Positions 22,745 through 33,639 are shown, counted from the first letter of the stretch. The stretch is 64,000 nucleotides of DNA from Hyposmocoma kahamanoa (GCF_003589595.1 NW_020653851.1:24086326-24150325), one strand, 5' to 3'. The notes: a model not told the origin generated them from the sequence alone. Numbers and translations: made by a program.

Positions 22745-22880
22745 AATCCCAATAATAATAATAATAGTATACTTTGTCTTAAAATAAGGAATTGTTTTTT
22801 CAAATTGATCCTACCAGGAATCGAACCCGGGACCTCCTTGTCTAGCACTCACAGTGCAAACCGACGATGGGTACGCATTT
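22745..22880 (-). mobile_element. tRNA-derived SINE (SINE-3)
   Basis: The minus strand shows CAAGGAGGTCCCGGGTTCGATTCC... in two parts: CCGGG and CCTGG enclose TTCGATT as a T-arm and B box (about 22811-22830). An AT-rich body follows, then an (ATT)n tail at 22750-22766. The A box is not clear. Confidence 0.6.
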
Positions 22881-22904
22881 CACAAAAAAAATATTTATCC
22901 AGTT

Positions 22905-23094
22905 TAAACCTTGAAAATACAGATGCTGGAAGTGTATTACATTCCTTGGTCGTACGCATCAAAAAGGACGAATGAAGGTGAAGTATTCTGGTCTTTCTAT
23001 TCGTATTAAGAAGGAACGGGTAGGATTCAACTAAATTATAGAGTTCCTGTGCACACACTCCGAAATGTGTATTAAAAAAATAGTATTGTGTCAC
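22905..23094. repeat. Dispersed repeat family E, copy 2
   Basis: Matches 8888-9124 at GAAAATACAGATGCTGGAAG, TCGTACGCATCAAAAAG and GTTCCTGTGCACACACTCC. About 60 bp shorter than copy 1. Confidence 0.55.
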
Positions 23095-23635
23095 CTACAT
23101 CTGTTTTTGTTATCTACATACTTAAAATATGTACCTTCCTTTTGGATTCTGTACATATGTTCTAATATTTAGATCAGACGAAATAAAAAGTAATTTTATT
23201 TTAAGAATCTGTTACAAAAATATTATTATCCAAACACTGCCAAATGTTTATGTGTTTTATCTTGGAAGTTCCTGTTAAGAGTAGTAAGGTAAACAAAAAG
23301 GGCTTAGCGCAGTTAAAATTAACAAGTTAAAATACAATGTTAACAAAGTCGTTGAATTTTTAACTGAAAGAATTGGGGCGACGATTGTACTTGTAATTGT
23401 GAAGTTAACTCGGTTTTGGGAGTTTACGAATAACTTTTTTTATGTTTTTCGCTTTTAATTCTGGCGGAACCAGGTCAACCGTTCGCCTGCCTCGATCTGA
23501 GAATTTTTTACACTTGAATATGCAATTCCGATTTGTTTTTATTTTAGAGTCGAAAGTTTTAATCGGTTTTTCTCTGGACATGAAATACATTTTCAATGAC
23601 TTGCGCACAAGTCGGGGCACAAGGTGCTTGCATGC
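23095..23635. other. Spacer, nothing recognised
   Basis: No signal. Confidence 0.4.
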
Positions 23636-23876
23636 TCGTTTTACGCCTGGTGTTAAGCGACACTCATGATTTCTATGACATTTGCAATGTCACTCTGACC
23701 TTTAAATCGCAAAGATCTGAAATGAACTGCCACTGCGCCCGACTCCCTGAGACATAAGTTGACAAGTCTGTAATTTCGTCAGCCCCCTCACGTCGTTGCT
23801 TGGTGACAAAAATAGGTAAAGTGGCAGTACTTCCCTGGATTAACTCTTTCACAAGGAGCTCTATTGCAAGTAATAC
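23636..23876 (-). repeat. Family A repeat
   Basis: Starts at TTACGCCTGGTGTTAAGCG, keeps AATCGCAAAGATCTGAAATG and TTCCCTGGATTAACTC, and ends in AGGAGCTCTATTGC. Confidence 0.75.
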
Positions 23877-23994
23877 TACTTAGTACTTTTCATGCTAAAT
23901 ATTGTCATCTAGAGTGTGTAGAGTACAGGTGATGTTTCATATTCGCGGTTTCCAATACTTAAAAATATCTTATAAAAAAATATTTTAAAAAAAT

Positions 23995-24115
23995 CATTAT
24001 TTTTTTCAACAACACCAACGTTTCGAGTCAGCAGTGACCATGGGAAACATTGTTTTGTTTGAAAAATGAATTATACGTGGTTTAGATCCGAAAAAATAGT
24101 TTCATTTCCTATGTG
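23995..24115 (+). repeat. Foldback-family copy, decayed
   Basis: Has the CCAACGTTTCG arm remnant, a GTGACCATGGGA centre, and the right flank GATCCGAAAAAATAGTTTCA plus TTTCCTATGTGT shared with 36638-36836 and 43370-43535. Confidence 0.55.
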
Positions 24116-24259
24116 TTAGAGTGGTTCGTGAAACGCGCGATCGCGCTGCTAAAAGTTGTCCTATAGGTGGCATCATCGCTGTCAATTTATTGTGTGTCCC
24201 TCTACGGAGAGGAGAGGGTTTAAGCTCTGGTCCGCCACGCCGTTGGTCCAATGCGGGTT

Positions 24260-24410
24260 GGAGCCTGCTGGTGAAACTATAAGCCCATGGGACTTGTCAA
24301 CTTGTCTCAGGGTGACAAGCGCAGTGGCAGTGCCCCTCAGATCTTTGTCTAAGTAGCACAACAAGTGTTATAGACTCGCTCGCCCGTCACTTGATATTAT
24401 AAAAAAAAGC
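24260..24410 (+). repeat. Family A repeat, 5'-truncated
   Basis: From GGGACTTGTCAACTTGTCTC through CCCCTCAGATCTTTG to CACTTGATATTATAAAAAAA. Confidence 0.75.
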
Positions 24411-24504
24411 TTTAACACGTTTTCCAAGTTTTGTGAATACTCTTTCAACGTGAAGGTTTTCGCGATGTTTTCTTTGCGAGAGGTATTGAAACATTCACAA
24501 ATAT

Positions 24505-24600
24505 ACCGTAACTTGAAAATTAAAGTCACAAGGGCATGTCCTCACAGGGATTCGAACCCTGGACTTCTTAATTGAGAAGCAACCTCCGATTAACATAGAC
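24505..24600 (-). mobile_element. tRNA-derived SINE (SINE-2) head
   Basis: On the minus strand GGTTGCTTCTC is followed by CAGGG, TTCGAAT, CCCTG: a perfect 5-bp T-arm with a canonical B box (GGTTCGAATCC). The downstream ATGCCCTTGTGACTTTAATT matches the other SINE-2 copies. The acceptor stem does not close, so it is not a working tRNA gene. Confidence 0.65.
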
Positions 24601-26184
24601 GATTTGTCAAATAACATAAGTTTAACGAAATATTATACTGCAGTTTAACAGTTTGGGCAACAATAAAATTGTGGAAGATAACGGTAATTCCGGCTTCTGT
24701 TACCCTATTTAACAGCTTGCTATCTCACCCACTACAGAGCTTTGTCGTCATAATCACGCGTGTTATTAACTAAAAATAGCCGCTATAAGCTCGACGCACT
24801 GCTCCGCCCGCAGCGTTATGTTAATCACGCAGTATTTCTGTCCGTCCGTCCGTCTGTCCGTCACAGTGATTTATAGAGCTCATTACGCTTCACGCTTGAA
24901 GCCGCGCCGGGAAATTGTTATTTGATGACTTTGAATTGTAATTGAGAGCGTAAGTGTGGTTTAATGTTATTGCTTTGCTGTAAATGACAATTATGGTATA
25001 GTGTTTTTTTTTGTCTTGTATTTGAAGTCTAAAGTGAACGAGCTAACTTTTTATGTACTTAAATAAACAACACAACCTGGACATGTTTATAATCACAATA
25101 GTACATTGTGTATTAAAAAGACTGAGGGCTTTAATAAATGGAGTTTTTTTCACCGTCCGTGATACATACAATGTTTTTCGTCACATTTGCGAGGAAATAA
25201 ATACAATATAATTAAAGTTCACAACCATTGACTTACAAATAAATGGACGACGGGTCTAATACAAAAACCACGAAAAAAATGTCCCAAGTCAACCTATTCG
25301 AAATTTAAATTGTAATGTCATCGCAGTATCGCGCTGTCAGTCGAACAAATGAAGACTAAAGCGAAGTTTGGCGCTCTGTATACGATTTTAGCGCCTTACA
25401 AGTGCGGCCACATTTTAGCGCGGACCCGACGTCCATATAATTGTAAGTCAATGTTCACAACACAAGAATTATGGGTTTTGAAAATGGCGGGTTTTTTGCT
25501 TTTTTTTATCAACTGTTGGCCAGTTGGCCAGTTGGCTATTCTCCCATAGATAATACACAACTCGAACTAAAATGTCATAAAAAGCAAAGACGCATACAGC
25601 CACGTTGAATTGTAAAGAAAAAATAGCTAAATTTTTATAGTTAAAATCAATTATAAGAAATTCTTAATAATAAGTATTTCAATTAAATTTAAAAATTTAA
25701 AAAAAGAATGTTTTAATTTTGAACTTAAGCAACCTCCTTGCTTGAACTTGAACCTGACCTATGTAAGGAAGTATGTCGTACTACAAATAAAAAAAAACTA
25801 CTTACCGACCATGGCTGTAATGGGAAGAAAAAAGACCCGTGGGTTTTATTTGGGACATTATAGTCACGTTAGCCACCATGCAATCATAATATTTACTAGA
25901 TGTTACAATGCTTTATTTATTTTATTATAGGCCCAGTAGGGCATGATAAACTTAACATAAATTCACATTAATTTTCTACATGCTTTATAATACTGTATGA
26001 AAAATTTTGCTACCTTGGTTTCATAAGGTTTCTTTTGCAAAATGATAACTTTTCAGGAAAATGGTTTAAAGCATCTACGAATGAAATTAGTCGACAACAG
26101 AGTTATAAAATATCACAAATACATAATCCGTTTTTTGTAGTTAGTATTACATTTATGAGTTTCATGAGGCACAAGACTTTTACC
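24601..26184. other. Spacer with a (GTCC)n microsatellite
   Basis: A (GTCC)n tract lies at about 24837-24860 inside a somewhat GC-richer block (24690-24930). The frame at 25349-25549 ends its first half in ATT|GTAAGT, a good donor, but shows no domain. The rest is AT-rich. Confidence 0.35.
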
Positions 26185-26427
26185 AAAAAAAAAACCGACG
26201 TCAAAAGTTCGTGGAATTACATCTATTTGCCAAGTTTTATTGAAACCGAATCCATCAGCTTATAGAATATTTTTTTCAAATTTAAATGGGATCAGTATTG
26301 AGGTATCTTTTTGCCAACAAAAAAGTAATCATCGAAATCGTTTCCTTAAATGTCGAGTTATCGCGCAACTCACATACAAAAAAAGACAGTCAGATTGAGA
26401 ACCTCCTTCTTTTTTTGAAGTCGTTTA
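26185..26427. repeat. AACCGACTT inverted-repeat MITE, copy 2
   Basis: Reverse orientation relative to 12153-12362: starts AAAACCGACGTCAAAAGTTC, ends TTTTTTTGAAGTCGTTT. About 170 bp of the central part is missing compared with the longest copy. Confidence 0.8.
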
Positions 26428-26774
26428 ATAAAAACACTACGAGTTTCAATTTACAGACGAGAGCTAGATTCGGTTAATGAAAAATGGCCCCACAGAAAGA
26501 CGGCATAAACAACTTATTCCTTCAACCGTCCTTTTATTGATAGACACTAGGAGCATCTCCCTCGTGTGTATCTTAGGCCGCTCGAGAATCGCCATCAATC
26601 GATCGGGTAAATAAAAACAGGATAACAACAAATCCGATAGGATATCAGCAAAGTAGATAATCCCGAACAGTGAGTTATTGGATGTGTGCCTAACAAACAA
26701 TGGTGCTTCTTTACAATATTATGTTAGGCTGGAAACGCAGTTGCTGCTTATCGCCACTTATATGAAACTTTGCC
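26428..26774. other. Spacer, nothing recognised
   Basis: No signal. Confidence 0.4.
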
Positions 26775-26835
26775 AGGGTCAACCCATTATGAGTCCTACT
26801 CCTGGGCACGGGTCTTCACACGAGGGGTTGCGGAC
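26775..26835 (-). mobile_element. LINE 3'-tail fragment, reversed
   Basis: The reverse complement reads GAAGACCCGTGCCCAGGAGT, then ATAATGGGTTGAC: the same 3' tail as at 2940-3113, here pointing away from the LINE piece next to it. Confidence 0.55.
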
Positions 26836-26869
26836 TTGACATGTTTTATAAGGGTCGTATGTTTTCTTT

Positions 26870-27060
26870 ATGACCATTTTGAAGGGACAGGTCATGGGGA
26901 AGAGGGGAGGAGGTCGACCTAGGCGCAGACACATAGACCAAATAAAAGAAAACGCCGGTGTCGTGTCGTATAAGGAGGTCAAGGAGCTGGCTTATAAGAG
27001 AGATGACTGGAAAATGCTCCACCGACAAGAGCATAACTCTTCTAACGGTTTCACTAACCG
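26870..27060 (+). mobile_element. LINE C-terminal coding fragment
   Basis: Plus frame GKRGGGRPRRRHIDQIKE, GVVSYKEVKELAYKRDDWK, LHRQEHNSS resembles the basic (GRPRxR...DQI) C-terminus of RTE-type LINE proteins, ending in the usual HRQEHN. No polymerase part remains. Confidence 0.65.
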
Positions 27061-27174
27061 GTTCCAAAAACGGCGGTGGCTTAGAATCTCGTCTCGCATC
27101 TCATTGCGGAATTTATTTGCAAAATTTAATTTGAAATTTACCATGAGCTTTTCGGTGAAAGAAAAAACATCGTG

Positions 27175-27300
27175 ATGAAACTTGCACGTCGAAGAAGGTT
27201 CACAACCATTCTGTCAATGTAGCCGACTATGGCCTGAATTCCCGCCTGATAGGAGCCCCGTGCGTACAGTGAGACGTATAAAGAGGTTGATGACGATATG
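27175..27300 (+). mobile_element. LINE 3'-tail fragment
   Basis: GAAGAAGGTTCACAACC, ATAGGAGCCCCGTGCGTACA and GGTTGATGACGAT match the 3' tail at 2940-3113. It probably belongs to the coding piece at 26870-27060. Confidence 0.5.
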
Positions 27301-27619
27301 TAACTTTTCAATTAAAGTCAATTTAAGCGATTTCTCCCTCTTTCCTATTTACAAGAGATCGCCCAAATCACGTGTCATCTTATAATAAAATAGTGGTCAA
27401 AACGTCAGAACTGCGTACAAGCAATTCCGGACACATTAATCACAACTTGACTGCGTGTGCAAACGTTCCTGAATGTTTACTAACTGTATATTAATGTCAA
27501 GAATGTTTTTCTGCAAGTTAATAAATATATCTAGAACGCAGTCATATTCTAATTTTGTGTAAGTAGACGGAATGACTTTCAGGCACAGATATTAATTACT
27601 CTAAAAGCTCTGCTGTGTA
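27301..27619. other. Spacer, nothing recognised
   Basis: No signal. Confidence 0.4.
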
Positions 27620-27852
27620 GCGGGAGAAGTTCCACTCAGAGCTTTAAACGCAATGATCCATGGTGCACTGTCACTGCGCCCATCGCGTGAGGTATAAAGT
27701 TGACAAGTCCCATATGTCTGTAATTTCACCAGTATCCTTTTTACCCTGTAGAACCAGAAAGCAGTAATGCTCACACTACTGCTTGGCGGCAGAAGTAGGT
27801 AAAGTTGCAGTACTTTCCTGAACGAACAAGGAGCTCTACTGCTAATAATTAT
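27620..27852 (-). repeat. Family A repeat
   Basis: Lacks the T-rich end; runs from AGTTCCACTCAGAGCTTTAA to AAGGAGCTCTACTGCTAATA. It ends just where the inverted-repeat element at 27857 begins. Confidence 0.8.
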
Positions 27853-28289
27853 TATGGATTAGTGCACACCCAAGCAGCCCACATCTAAATATATACTATA
27901 AGATATCTAATAGAAATTAATTCGATTGAATATTTTAAGAGTTCAAAGTCCCTCAAGATATCTCGAAGAAGGTTTATAGATAATTTAAAGTAAAAGTGGG
28001 CACAACTTTATTAGTAGATCACAAGAGTGCTTTGAGAAACTATCTGTAGATAGTGTTAAGAGTGATTCTTATCTTTTTTCTGAAGTAACCCTTCTACTCG
28101 TAGAATGCTACAAGACCATTTGTAGAATGTAGACAGTTTTTAGATAATTTATAGTCTACGATAGTTTTCTTAGTAATACTATTTTAAAACCAAAATACTA
28201 AAGCGTTACAAACATAAGACGCAATTCTCTTAATACTAATAGATGTCAAGTTTAATGGCTTACAAAATATAAACTATCAAAATTGCAAC

Positions 28290-28664
28290 ATGGCGAAATT
28301 AGATATAATATTTCAGACTTTTTCACGCAATGTTTACTCGGTTAGAAAGCACAAATTGACGTGCGACTTTAAATACATTGTGAAAAGTGATGTAAAACCT
28401 GCCACAAAAGTAATGCGCTCACAAAATTTTAAATATTTATGTATAAAATATAAACTTAATAAAAATACGGTTATCAATTTTCGGTTTCAAATATTTATAG
28501 AAAGCTTAAATATACAAGATAACTCACAAAACAAACCATTTCCAAGAAGTTCTAGGCTTCTTCAAGCTAATTTCAACTTCGATTTACTTTTTAAAAAGAA
28601 AAGACATTTTTCTCGGCTACTTCATAGTCATTCTTTAAAAATGAAAATTGCGATAAGAAATTAA
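28290..28664 (+). CDS. Unassigned 124-codon open frame
   Basis: Starts at ATG in a fair context (GCAACATGGCG) and runs 124 codons in AT-rich DNA inside the candidate 3.1-kb element. The product is Lys/Asn/Phe-rich with no motif I recognise. It could be a remnant of that element's protein or simply chance. Confidence 0.2.
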   Translation: MAKLDIIFQTFSRNVYSVRKHKLTCDFKYIVKSDVKPATKVMRSQNFKYLCIKYKLNKNTVINFRFQIFIESLNIQDNSQNKPFPRSSRLLQANFNFDLLFKKKRHFSRLLHSHSLKMKIAIRN

Positions 28665-28850
28665 AGCTTTTTTCAAAACACTGTTGGGTGCATTTTGTCT
28701 ATAGCTTTATCTATAGAAAAACGTTAGAATACGAAAAGATTATTTTTACTTGCTTTAATGTAGTTGATCTTGTCGAAGAATATTCACTCCTTTGAAATTT
28801 TTATGACTGTCTACAAAACACAATGTTTCTAAGCGATTTTTTCTTTTGAC

Positions 28851-28895
28851 AGTATTACAAAACCTTTATATCTTTTATAAAGGTTTTGTAATACT
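28851..28895. repeat. Perfect 20-bp hairpin
   Basis: AGTATTACAAAACCTTTATA (28851-28870) and its exact reverse complement (28876-28895) are separated by 5 nt. It may be a foldback remnant or a transcript hairpin. Confidence 0.85.
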
Positions 28896-29312
28896 GAGCG
28901 TAATAGTGAGCGTATTATGCAATAAAAAACTTTTCAAAACACTAGGTCAAAAAAACAATTTAAAAAACCCAATCTGTCGCAAAAAAACGTTATTCTGTAT
29001 AATTATATGAAATGTGTTATATACGACAAGGAAGGTGGATAAATTCCCTATCATATAAATATAAGGAATATTTTTATGACATACCTAACTTATGTTGGAA
29101 GAAATAAAATTTTCATCACAAAATTGAGATTATTTCTTCACGCCAACCACATTTCACACAATCATTTCACTGTATTCTGCTGACAGACGGCACAAAACAT
29201 ATACACAAAATTGAAGTACAGTAGTTACGCGGTCATTTCAATTGTTTTTAACACTTATTTGTCAACAAACAAAACCATGACCGGCCCGCGCGCGAATTAC
29301 GACTATTGTATC

Positions 29313-30369
29313 CAGCGTTGCCAATTTGTGGGGAATTCCCCAAATTGTGGGGAGTTTCAACTAGATTGGGGATTTTGTGGGGATTGAGCGCTAAGTGAGG
29401 AAAATGTGGGGATTCTAACATTTTATTATTTTCTTTAATCTATAAATTGCTGATGCATCGCTAGTTTGATCGTTACTGTTAGAAACACTGTTATGGACTA
29501 TATCGACGTGTTTTTCAACATCGCACATCTCTGGTATTATTAACAAGCAGCTTAAATAGAATTAATAAATAAATAAATAACGCACACACTCAACATAGCC
29601 CCGCACTAGGGAAGCCCTGTGTCGCGGGTGCCATGGACACACACATATAGACAACCACAAATTACACCCAAACTCACGAGAGAAATAAATGTAGGCCATA
29701 CAAACATTTCTCCCGGCCCGGGAATCGAACCTGGGACCTCTGCGTGGCAGTCCGGCATGGTAACCATTCGGCCACGGAGGCAGTTGAATTGAAGAATTGG
29801 TTCTGAATTGTAAAATTACCAGACGGTGCGTGTTGAGTTTGCGATTCTTTCTCCCGCTTAGGCCTTCCCCGGTATGAAGCAAAACGAAATCAGCTATTGA
29901 TAAACAAAGCCGAGCGTTGGTACTTCCACACCACGACTTACCCGTTAACTTTAAATATCAAATATAGGTTGAAACTCATTGATTATTTCTAACATTAACG
30001 TAGTGTCACCAAATGCACAACAAATAATCAATTTACTTAATTTTGTAAGGCAAAGAAAAATGATTTTTTGTTCAGACTGATTACAGATTAATGTTGAATC
30101 TAATTAAAATAATTAAACGATTTAAGGTCATCTAATTTTATAATTAGTTTTACTTTTTACATTTTGTTCACATTCACAGCAAACGTAATAGATTATTACA
30201 TTTTGAGTTTCATAGTTCTTAATTATATTTTTAAGCGATGTATTTGTAATAAATAATGAAAACTCGAGATGTGGGGAATTTGTGGGGAATATGAACTTTG
30301 CTCTCCCCAAATTTGGGGATTTTAACCGTGATTTTTGGGGATTTTGAACAATTGGCATTGGCAACGATG
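29313..30369. mobile_element. Non-autonomous hAT element, 1057 bp, with 8-bp target duplication
   Basis: The left end is CAGCGTTGCCAAT; the right end reverse-complemented is CATCGTTGCCAAT (12 of 13). The CAG start is typical of hAT. An exact 8-bp duplication ATTGTATC flanks it (29305-29312 and 30370-30377), the length hAT transposases make. Just inside both ends lie repeated TGTGGGGA / TTGGGGAT words (about six on the left, five on the right), as in hAT subterminal binding arrays. No transposase was recognised, and a SINE-1 copy interrupts it. Confidence 0.85.
29563..29783 (-). mobile_element. tRNA-derived SINE (SINE-1), nested in the hAT element
   Basis: The most complete SINE-1 copy. On the minus strand: CCTCCGTGGCCGAATGG (A box), a B box in CCGGG-TTCGATT-CCCGG with a perfect T-arm stem, the body with TGGCACCCGCGACACAGGG, and a (TAAA)n tail at 29563-29580. 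Confidence 0.9.
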
Positions 30370-31112
30370 ATTGTATCGAATGATTTGAATTAATATCCAA
30401 GGTTCACCACCTCCACCAGATCTTTTAATATTCTTTACTTTATCCATTTTGCATGATCACTTATAACGTATAAACCAATAGAGTTTAAACTCTAATTGCA
30501 GTATATTTTTAAATAAAATCTACTGAAGATGCGCTATAACGTGTTTGTCAATAAGTACAAACACTACAGAATGTCTATAAATTAAATATATTCAGAATAA
30601 ACTTAAGAACACTAGTTTTTAGAGTATTATTAGACTTTACTGGATGTGTATAGAACACTTTTACTAAAAATAAAAAGTTGTTCTACAGATGAACTTAAAA
30701 TAAGCACTATAAGAGTAAATATTAAGAGAGATTACACTTAATGAAGTTGTTTGGTATTAAGAAGGTTTTAAAATTTTGACTTGAGTGAAATAAGTCTATA
30801 AGAACAATTTCTTTTTTCTAAAACCATTTATAGAGAACTATTATCTAAATCAATACCAGATTAAGACTGTTTATAGATATAACAGTTTTAAGGCATATAA
30901 AGTGTGCTCCTTGGGCACTAATCTTTTGTAAACTTAGTTAAATGTACTAAGGAATTGTTTTGCAATAGAAAATATCACCACGAATAGAATTTTAATTTCA
31001 TTATTTGTTTTGATTGAATGTTATGATGTTTTTGCTATCATGATATTCATCTGTTTTTTGCGACAATACTTCACCAGTTTGCTATTATTATTGCCATGCC
31101 CAGACGCCAGAC

Positions 31113-31129
31113 ACTGGTTCGAGTCCAGT
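31113..31129 (+). repeat. Isolated tRNA T-arm-like sequence
   Basis: ACTGG, TTCGAGT, CCAGT forms a perfect 5-bp stem around a B-box loop, immediately before a family A copy. It is probably the last trace of a SINE head, as no other tRNA part was found. Confidence 0.4.
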
Positions 31130-31132
31130 TTT

Positions 31133-31342
31133 AAGCAGTAGTGTGATTATTACTGCATTTGGGTTTAGAAGTGTAAGTGCTTGTGAAGTTACAGGCTCAG
31201 TTGACAACTTATGTCTTGCACTATTACCTCAGATCTTTGTGATGTAAAGATCTGAGTGGTACTGCTACTGTTGTAGACAGGCGTGTCGTTTTCCGCCAGG
31301 CGCACGGTTTGTTCGTCCTTTGCGTAGTTATTATAAAAAAAG
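31133..31342 (+). repeat. Family A repeat
   Basis: Begins AAGCAGTAGTGTGATTATTA, includes CCTCAGATCTTTGTGATG, and ends TAGTTATTATAAAAAAAG. Confidence 0.8.
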
Positions 31343-31867
31343 TTGGATCGAAGGTTTTTTTATGTTTGTTAGATCTTTGTATCAATAACAAAGTTGTAAC
31401 TTGTAAGAATACATTACAACAATGAATGAGTGAATATAAATTCTTACATGTACGGTTATGGTGGTACAGCTCTATAATTCTACAGATGTTTTCATTAGCG
31501 TCAATTCAGATAAACGCAACAACACATCAGTCTCTTTCGTGAGCAGCAAGAAAAAGTCGAGAATAAATTTAACTTTAAAGCTGTCTTATTAGTCGATGCT
31601 CATAGACTGCGTAATTTAAGATGGCCCACATCGTATACGCCAAGTAGCATGAGTAAATTTATTGGGGAGTTAAAATTTAACAATCTGATTTATCTTTTGG
31701 GGTGATCTGTGACTGATGATTATTTAAACTACTTACGTAACTCGACAAATATGTCTAGTTAGTAGTAGTTTAGTTAGTATCTTCCATTAAAATAACAAGA
31801 AGTTGCAGTCAGCTAGTATTATGTAATTGGCATCACTTTTAACAACGTCGTAAGATCCACTAGTTCG
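31343..31867. other. AT-rich spacer, nothing recognised
   Basis: No signal. Confidence 0.4.
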
Positions 31868-31945
31868 GTCCGTGGCTTAGTTGGCATAGAGTCTGGCACG
31901 GTTTGTTAGAAGATTCCAGTTCCAGTCGGATAGAAGAGATTTTTC
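31868..31945 (+). mobile_element. tRNA-like SINE head (SINE-4)
   Basis: CCGTGGCTTAGTTGGCATAG contains a good A box (TGGCTTAGTTGG). About 38 nt later ATTCCAGTTCCAGTCGGA resembles a degraded B box and T-arm. Single copy in the window. Confidence 0.5.
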
Positions 31946-32479
31946 TAAGTGCTTGATTTTTGTATAATAACCATGTATATCATGTAAAATTGTATAATTC
32001 TCCTGTTGAAGCATAAAAAAGTTATCTCTCGTAGAATCTTAAATGTTTTTCCTGAAAAGTTGTTATTTTGCAGATGTGACCAGACAGACAGAATAATAAT
32101 ATACTGCCTGATTGAAAATTTAGTCACGTTTCAAAGCATTTCTTTCTTCTTTGAGGTATTTACAATTGTGTAGGTGCGTCAAGCGCGCATCAATTGGACG
32201 CTTTGGCCTTTACGTCGTTTGATCGTAAGCAATATGCCAGTAGAGTTGAATTCAAATGTTGCTGGGCTATTAAGCCTGTAAACTACCGATTTTCATAAGT
32301 AGCACTAAATCGAATCGTCGCTTATCAAACCACGCTCAGGTTTTTGCTTAAGAACTTTACTCAAGTCAAAATAAAACATAAACATTAATAAAAATAATGT
32401 AACTAACACAAAAACAATTATTTCTTATCTACAGACAGAGCACCAACTACTAAAAGTACCTTATAAATCGCATACAATA
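31946..32479. other. Spacer, nothing recognised
   Basis: No signal. Confidence 0.4.
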
Positions 32480-32790
32480 TTTTTTTTATAATACCAAGCG
32501 ACGAGACGAACAAGTCGTGCGCCTGGTGGTAAGCGACACGCCTATCCACAACAGTTGCAATGCCACTCAAAGCTTTTAATCGCAAAGAGGTTAGGGGTAC
32601 TGACACAGTTCCAGCCACCATAAGACATAAGTTGACAAGTCCGATGTGTCTGTAATTTCACCAGCACTCTTACCCTTCGAAATCGGAACGCAGTAATACT
32701 CGCATAACCGCTTGGCGGCAGAAACAGGTAAGATGGCAGTATTTCTCTGGACGAACTTTTTCACAAGGAGCTCTACTGCTACCAATAATT
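32480..32790 (-). repeat. Family A repeat, full-length reference copy
   Basis: The longest copy, about 310 bp. On the plus strand it starts with a T-run and ATAATACCAAGCGACGAG, then ACGAACAAGTCGTGCGCC, AATCGCAAAGAGGTTAGGGG, GACATAAGTTGACAAGTCC, GCTTGGCGGCAGAAACAGG and CACAAGGAGCTCTACTGCTA. Reverse-complemented it ends in an A-run, so the strand given treats the A-rich end as 3'. No terminal inverted repeats, convincing pol III boxes or coding capacity. Copies occur in both orientations and with either end missing. Class unknown; a retroposed sequence is the best guess. Confidence 0.85.
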
Positions 32791-32891
32791 AAAATAATTC
32801 GAAATTACTTTGACGATGTTGTTTGTTAAATGCTAAACTGTTTTGCAAAAATATTGTTCTATAGTTCCTATGTAAAAGCACAACACTTTTT

Positions 32892-33306
32892 AACCGACTT
32901 CAAAAAAGGAGGAGCTAATTTTTTTTTGTATGTATGTTGCGCAATAACTCCGGTATTTGTGAACCGATTTTCATGATTCGTTTTTTGTTGGAAAGAGGGT
33001 ATCTCCATAGTGGTCCTATTTCATTTTGAAGAAAATCATCTACCTCTAAGGGTGTCTGTTCACGCATGAAGATTCATTTCTATAAATGGTGCCTACATTT
33101 TGCTTTTTTTTTTGGTTGATTTTGCTATTCTCTAATTCAAGGCGTTTTTCTCTCTCAGTATACTTTAAGAAGTGAGAACCGATTTTTACTATATTTTAGT
33201 GGCGAACTGGGGAATGAATCCGGGTTTGCGCACTACCCGGTAACCGATTTCAATAAAACATGGTAATTATATGTAATTCCACGTACTTTTGAGGTCGGTT
33301 TTTTTA
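32892..33306. repeat. AACCGACTT inverted-repeat MITE, long copy
   Basis: About 415 bp: left AACCGACTTCAAAAAAGGAG, right CTTTTGAGGTCGGTTTTTTT. The terminal AACCGACYTCAAAA is inverted at the ends. The interior contains TGTGAACCGATTTTCATG and GGGGAATGAATCCGGG. No transposase. Confidence 0.85.
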
Positions 33307-33384
33307 GTACTCTGTACTGATGTCCTCATATCACGTGGCCCCTCAGTTGGATTTACTTTGTCAAAGTATCTTCTGCTCTTATAT

Positions 33385-33478
33385 AACGCAAGACCTATCG
33401 TGAAGGCGGTCGTTGAGGAAACTTTTGTCCAGCAGTAAACGTCTTTCCGCTGAAGTGATGACGACGATCATGATGAAC
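33385..33478 (+). mobile_element. RTE-type LINE extreme 3' end
   Basis: GTCGTTGAGGAAACTTTTGT, CCAGCAGTAAACGTCTTTCC, then a GATGACGACGATCATGATGA tract: the last codons and the 3' short repeat of an RTE element. Confidence 0.55.
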
Positions 33479-33639
33479 TTATTCTCGGTCATTCTCGTCC
33501 AGAGTGGCTTTCTAAATGAATTTTGGAAAGATTTTTATGGACTTCGTAATGTCCTTGAGTTATATCGGTTAAATAAGGTTAAAATTGTATTTATTAAGTT
33601 ATAAAATTGGTATAAAAATTTCAATTCTCTTTATCGTTT

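Larger units (their letters stand above)
27857..30922. mobile_element. Candidate 3.1-kb inverted-repeat DNA element hosting nested insertions
   Basis: GATTAGTGCACACCCAAGCA (27857-27876, continuing GCCCACAT) faces the reverse complement of 30898-30922, GATTAGTGCCCAAGGAGCAC. The ends match over about 21 positions with a 4-nt gap. Short related words (GTCTATAG, GTCTACAA, ACCATTTGTAGA versus ACCATTTATAGA) are scattered inside each end and could be subterminal transposase sites. No target duplication is obvious. It contains an unassigned 124-codon frame, a hairpin, and a hAT element with a SINE inside. The superfamily was not determined. Confidence 0.4.

Noticed and set aside
24505..24600. Genuine tRNA gene on the minus strand
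   Set aside because: The T-arm and B box are perfect, but the acceptor stem and D-arm do not close, and related copies exist, so it is a SINE head.
25349..25549. Possible first exon ending at ATT|GTAAGT
   Set aside because: Only the donor supports it; the peptide has no signal sequence or domain and no partner exon.
30128..30400. 90-codon minus frame as a hAT transposase remnant
   Set aside because: It runs through the right terminal repeat into flanking DNA and has none of the hAT dimerisation motifs.
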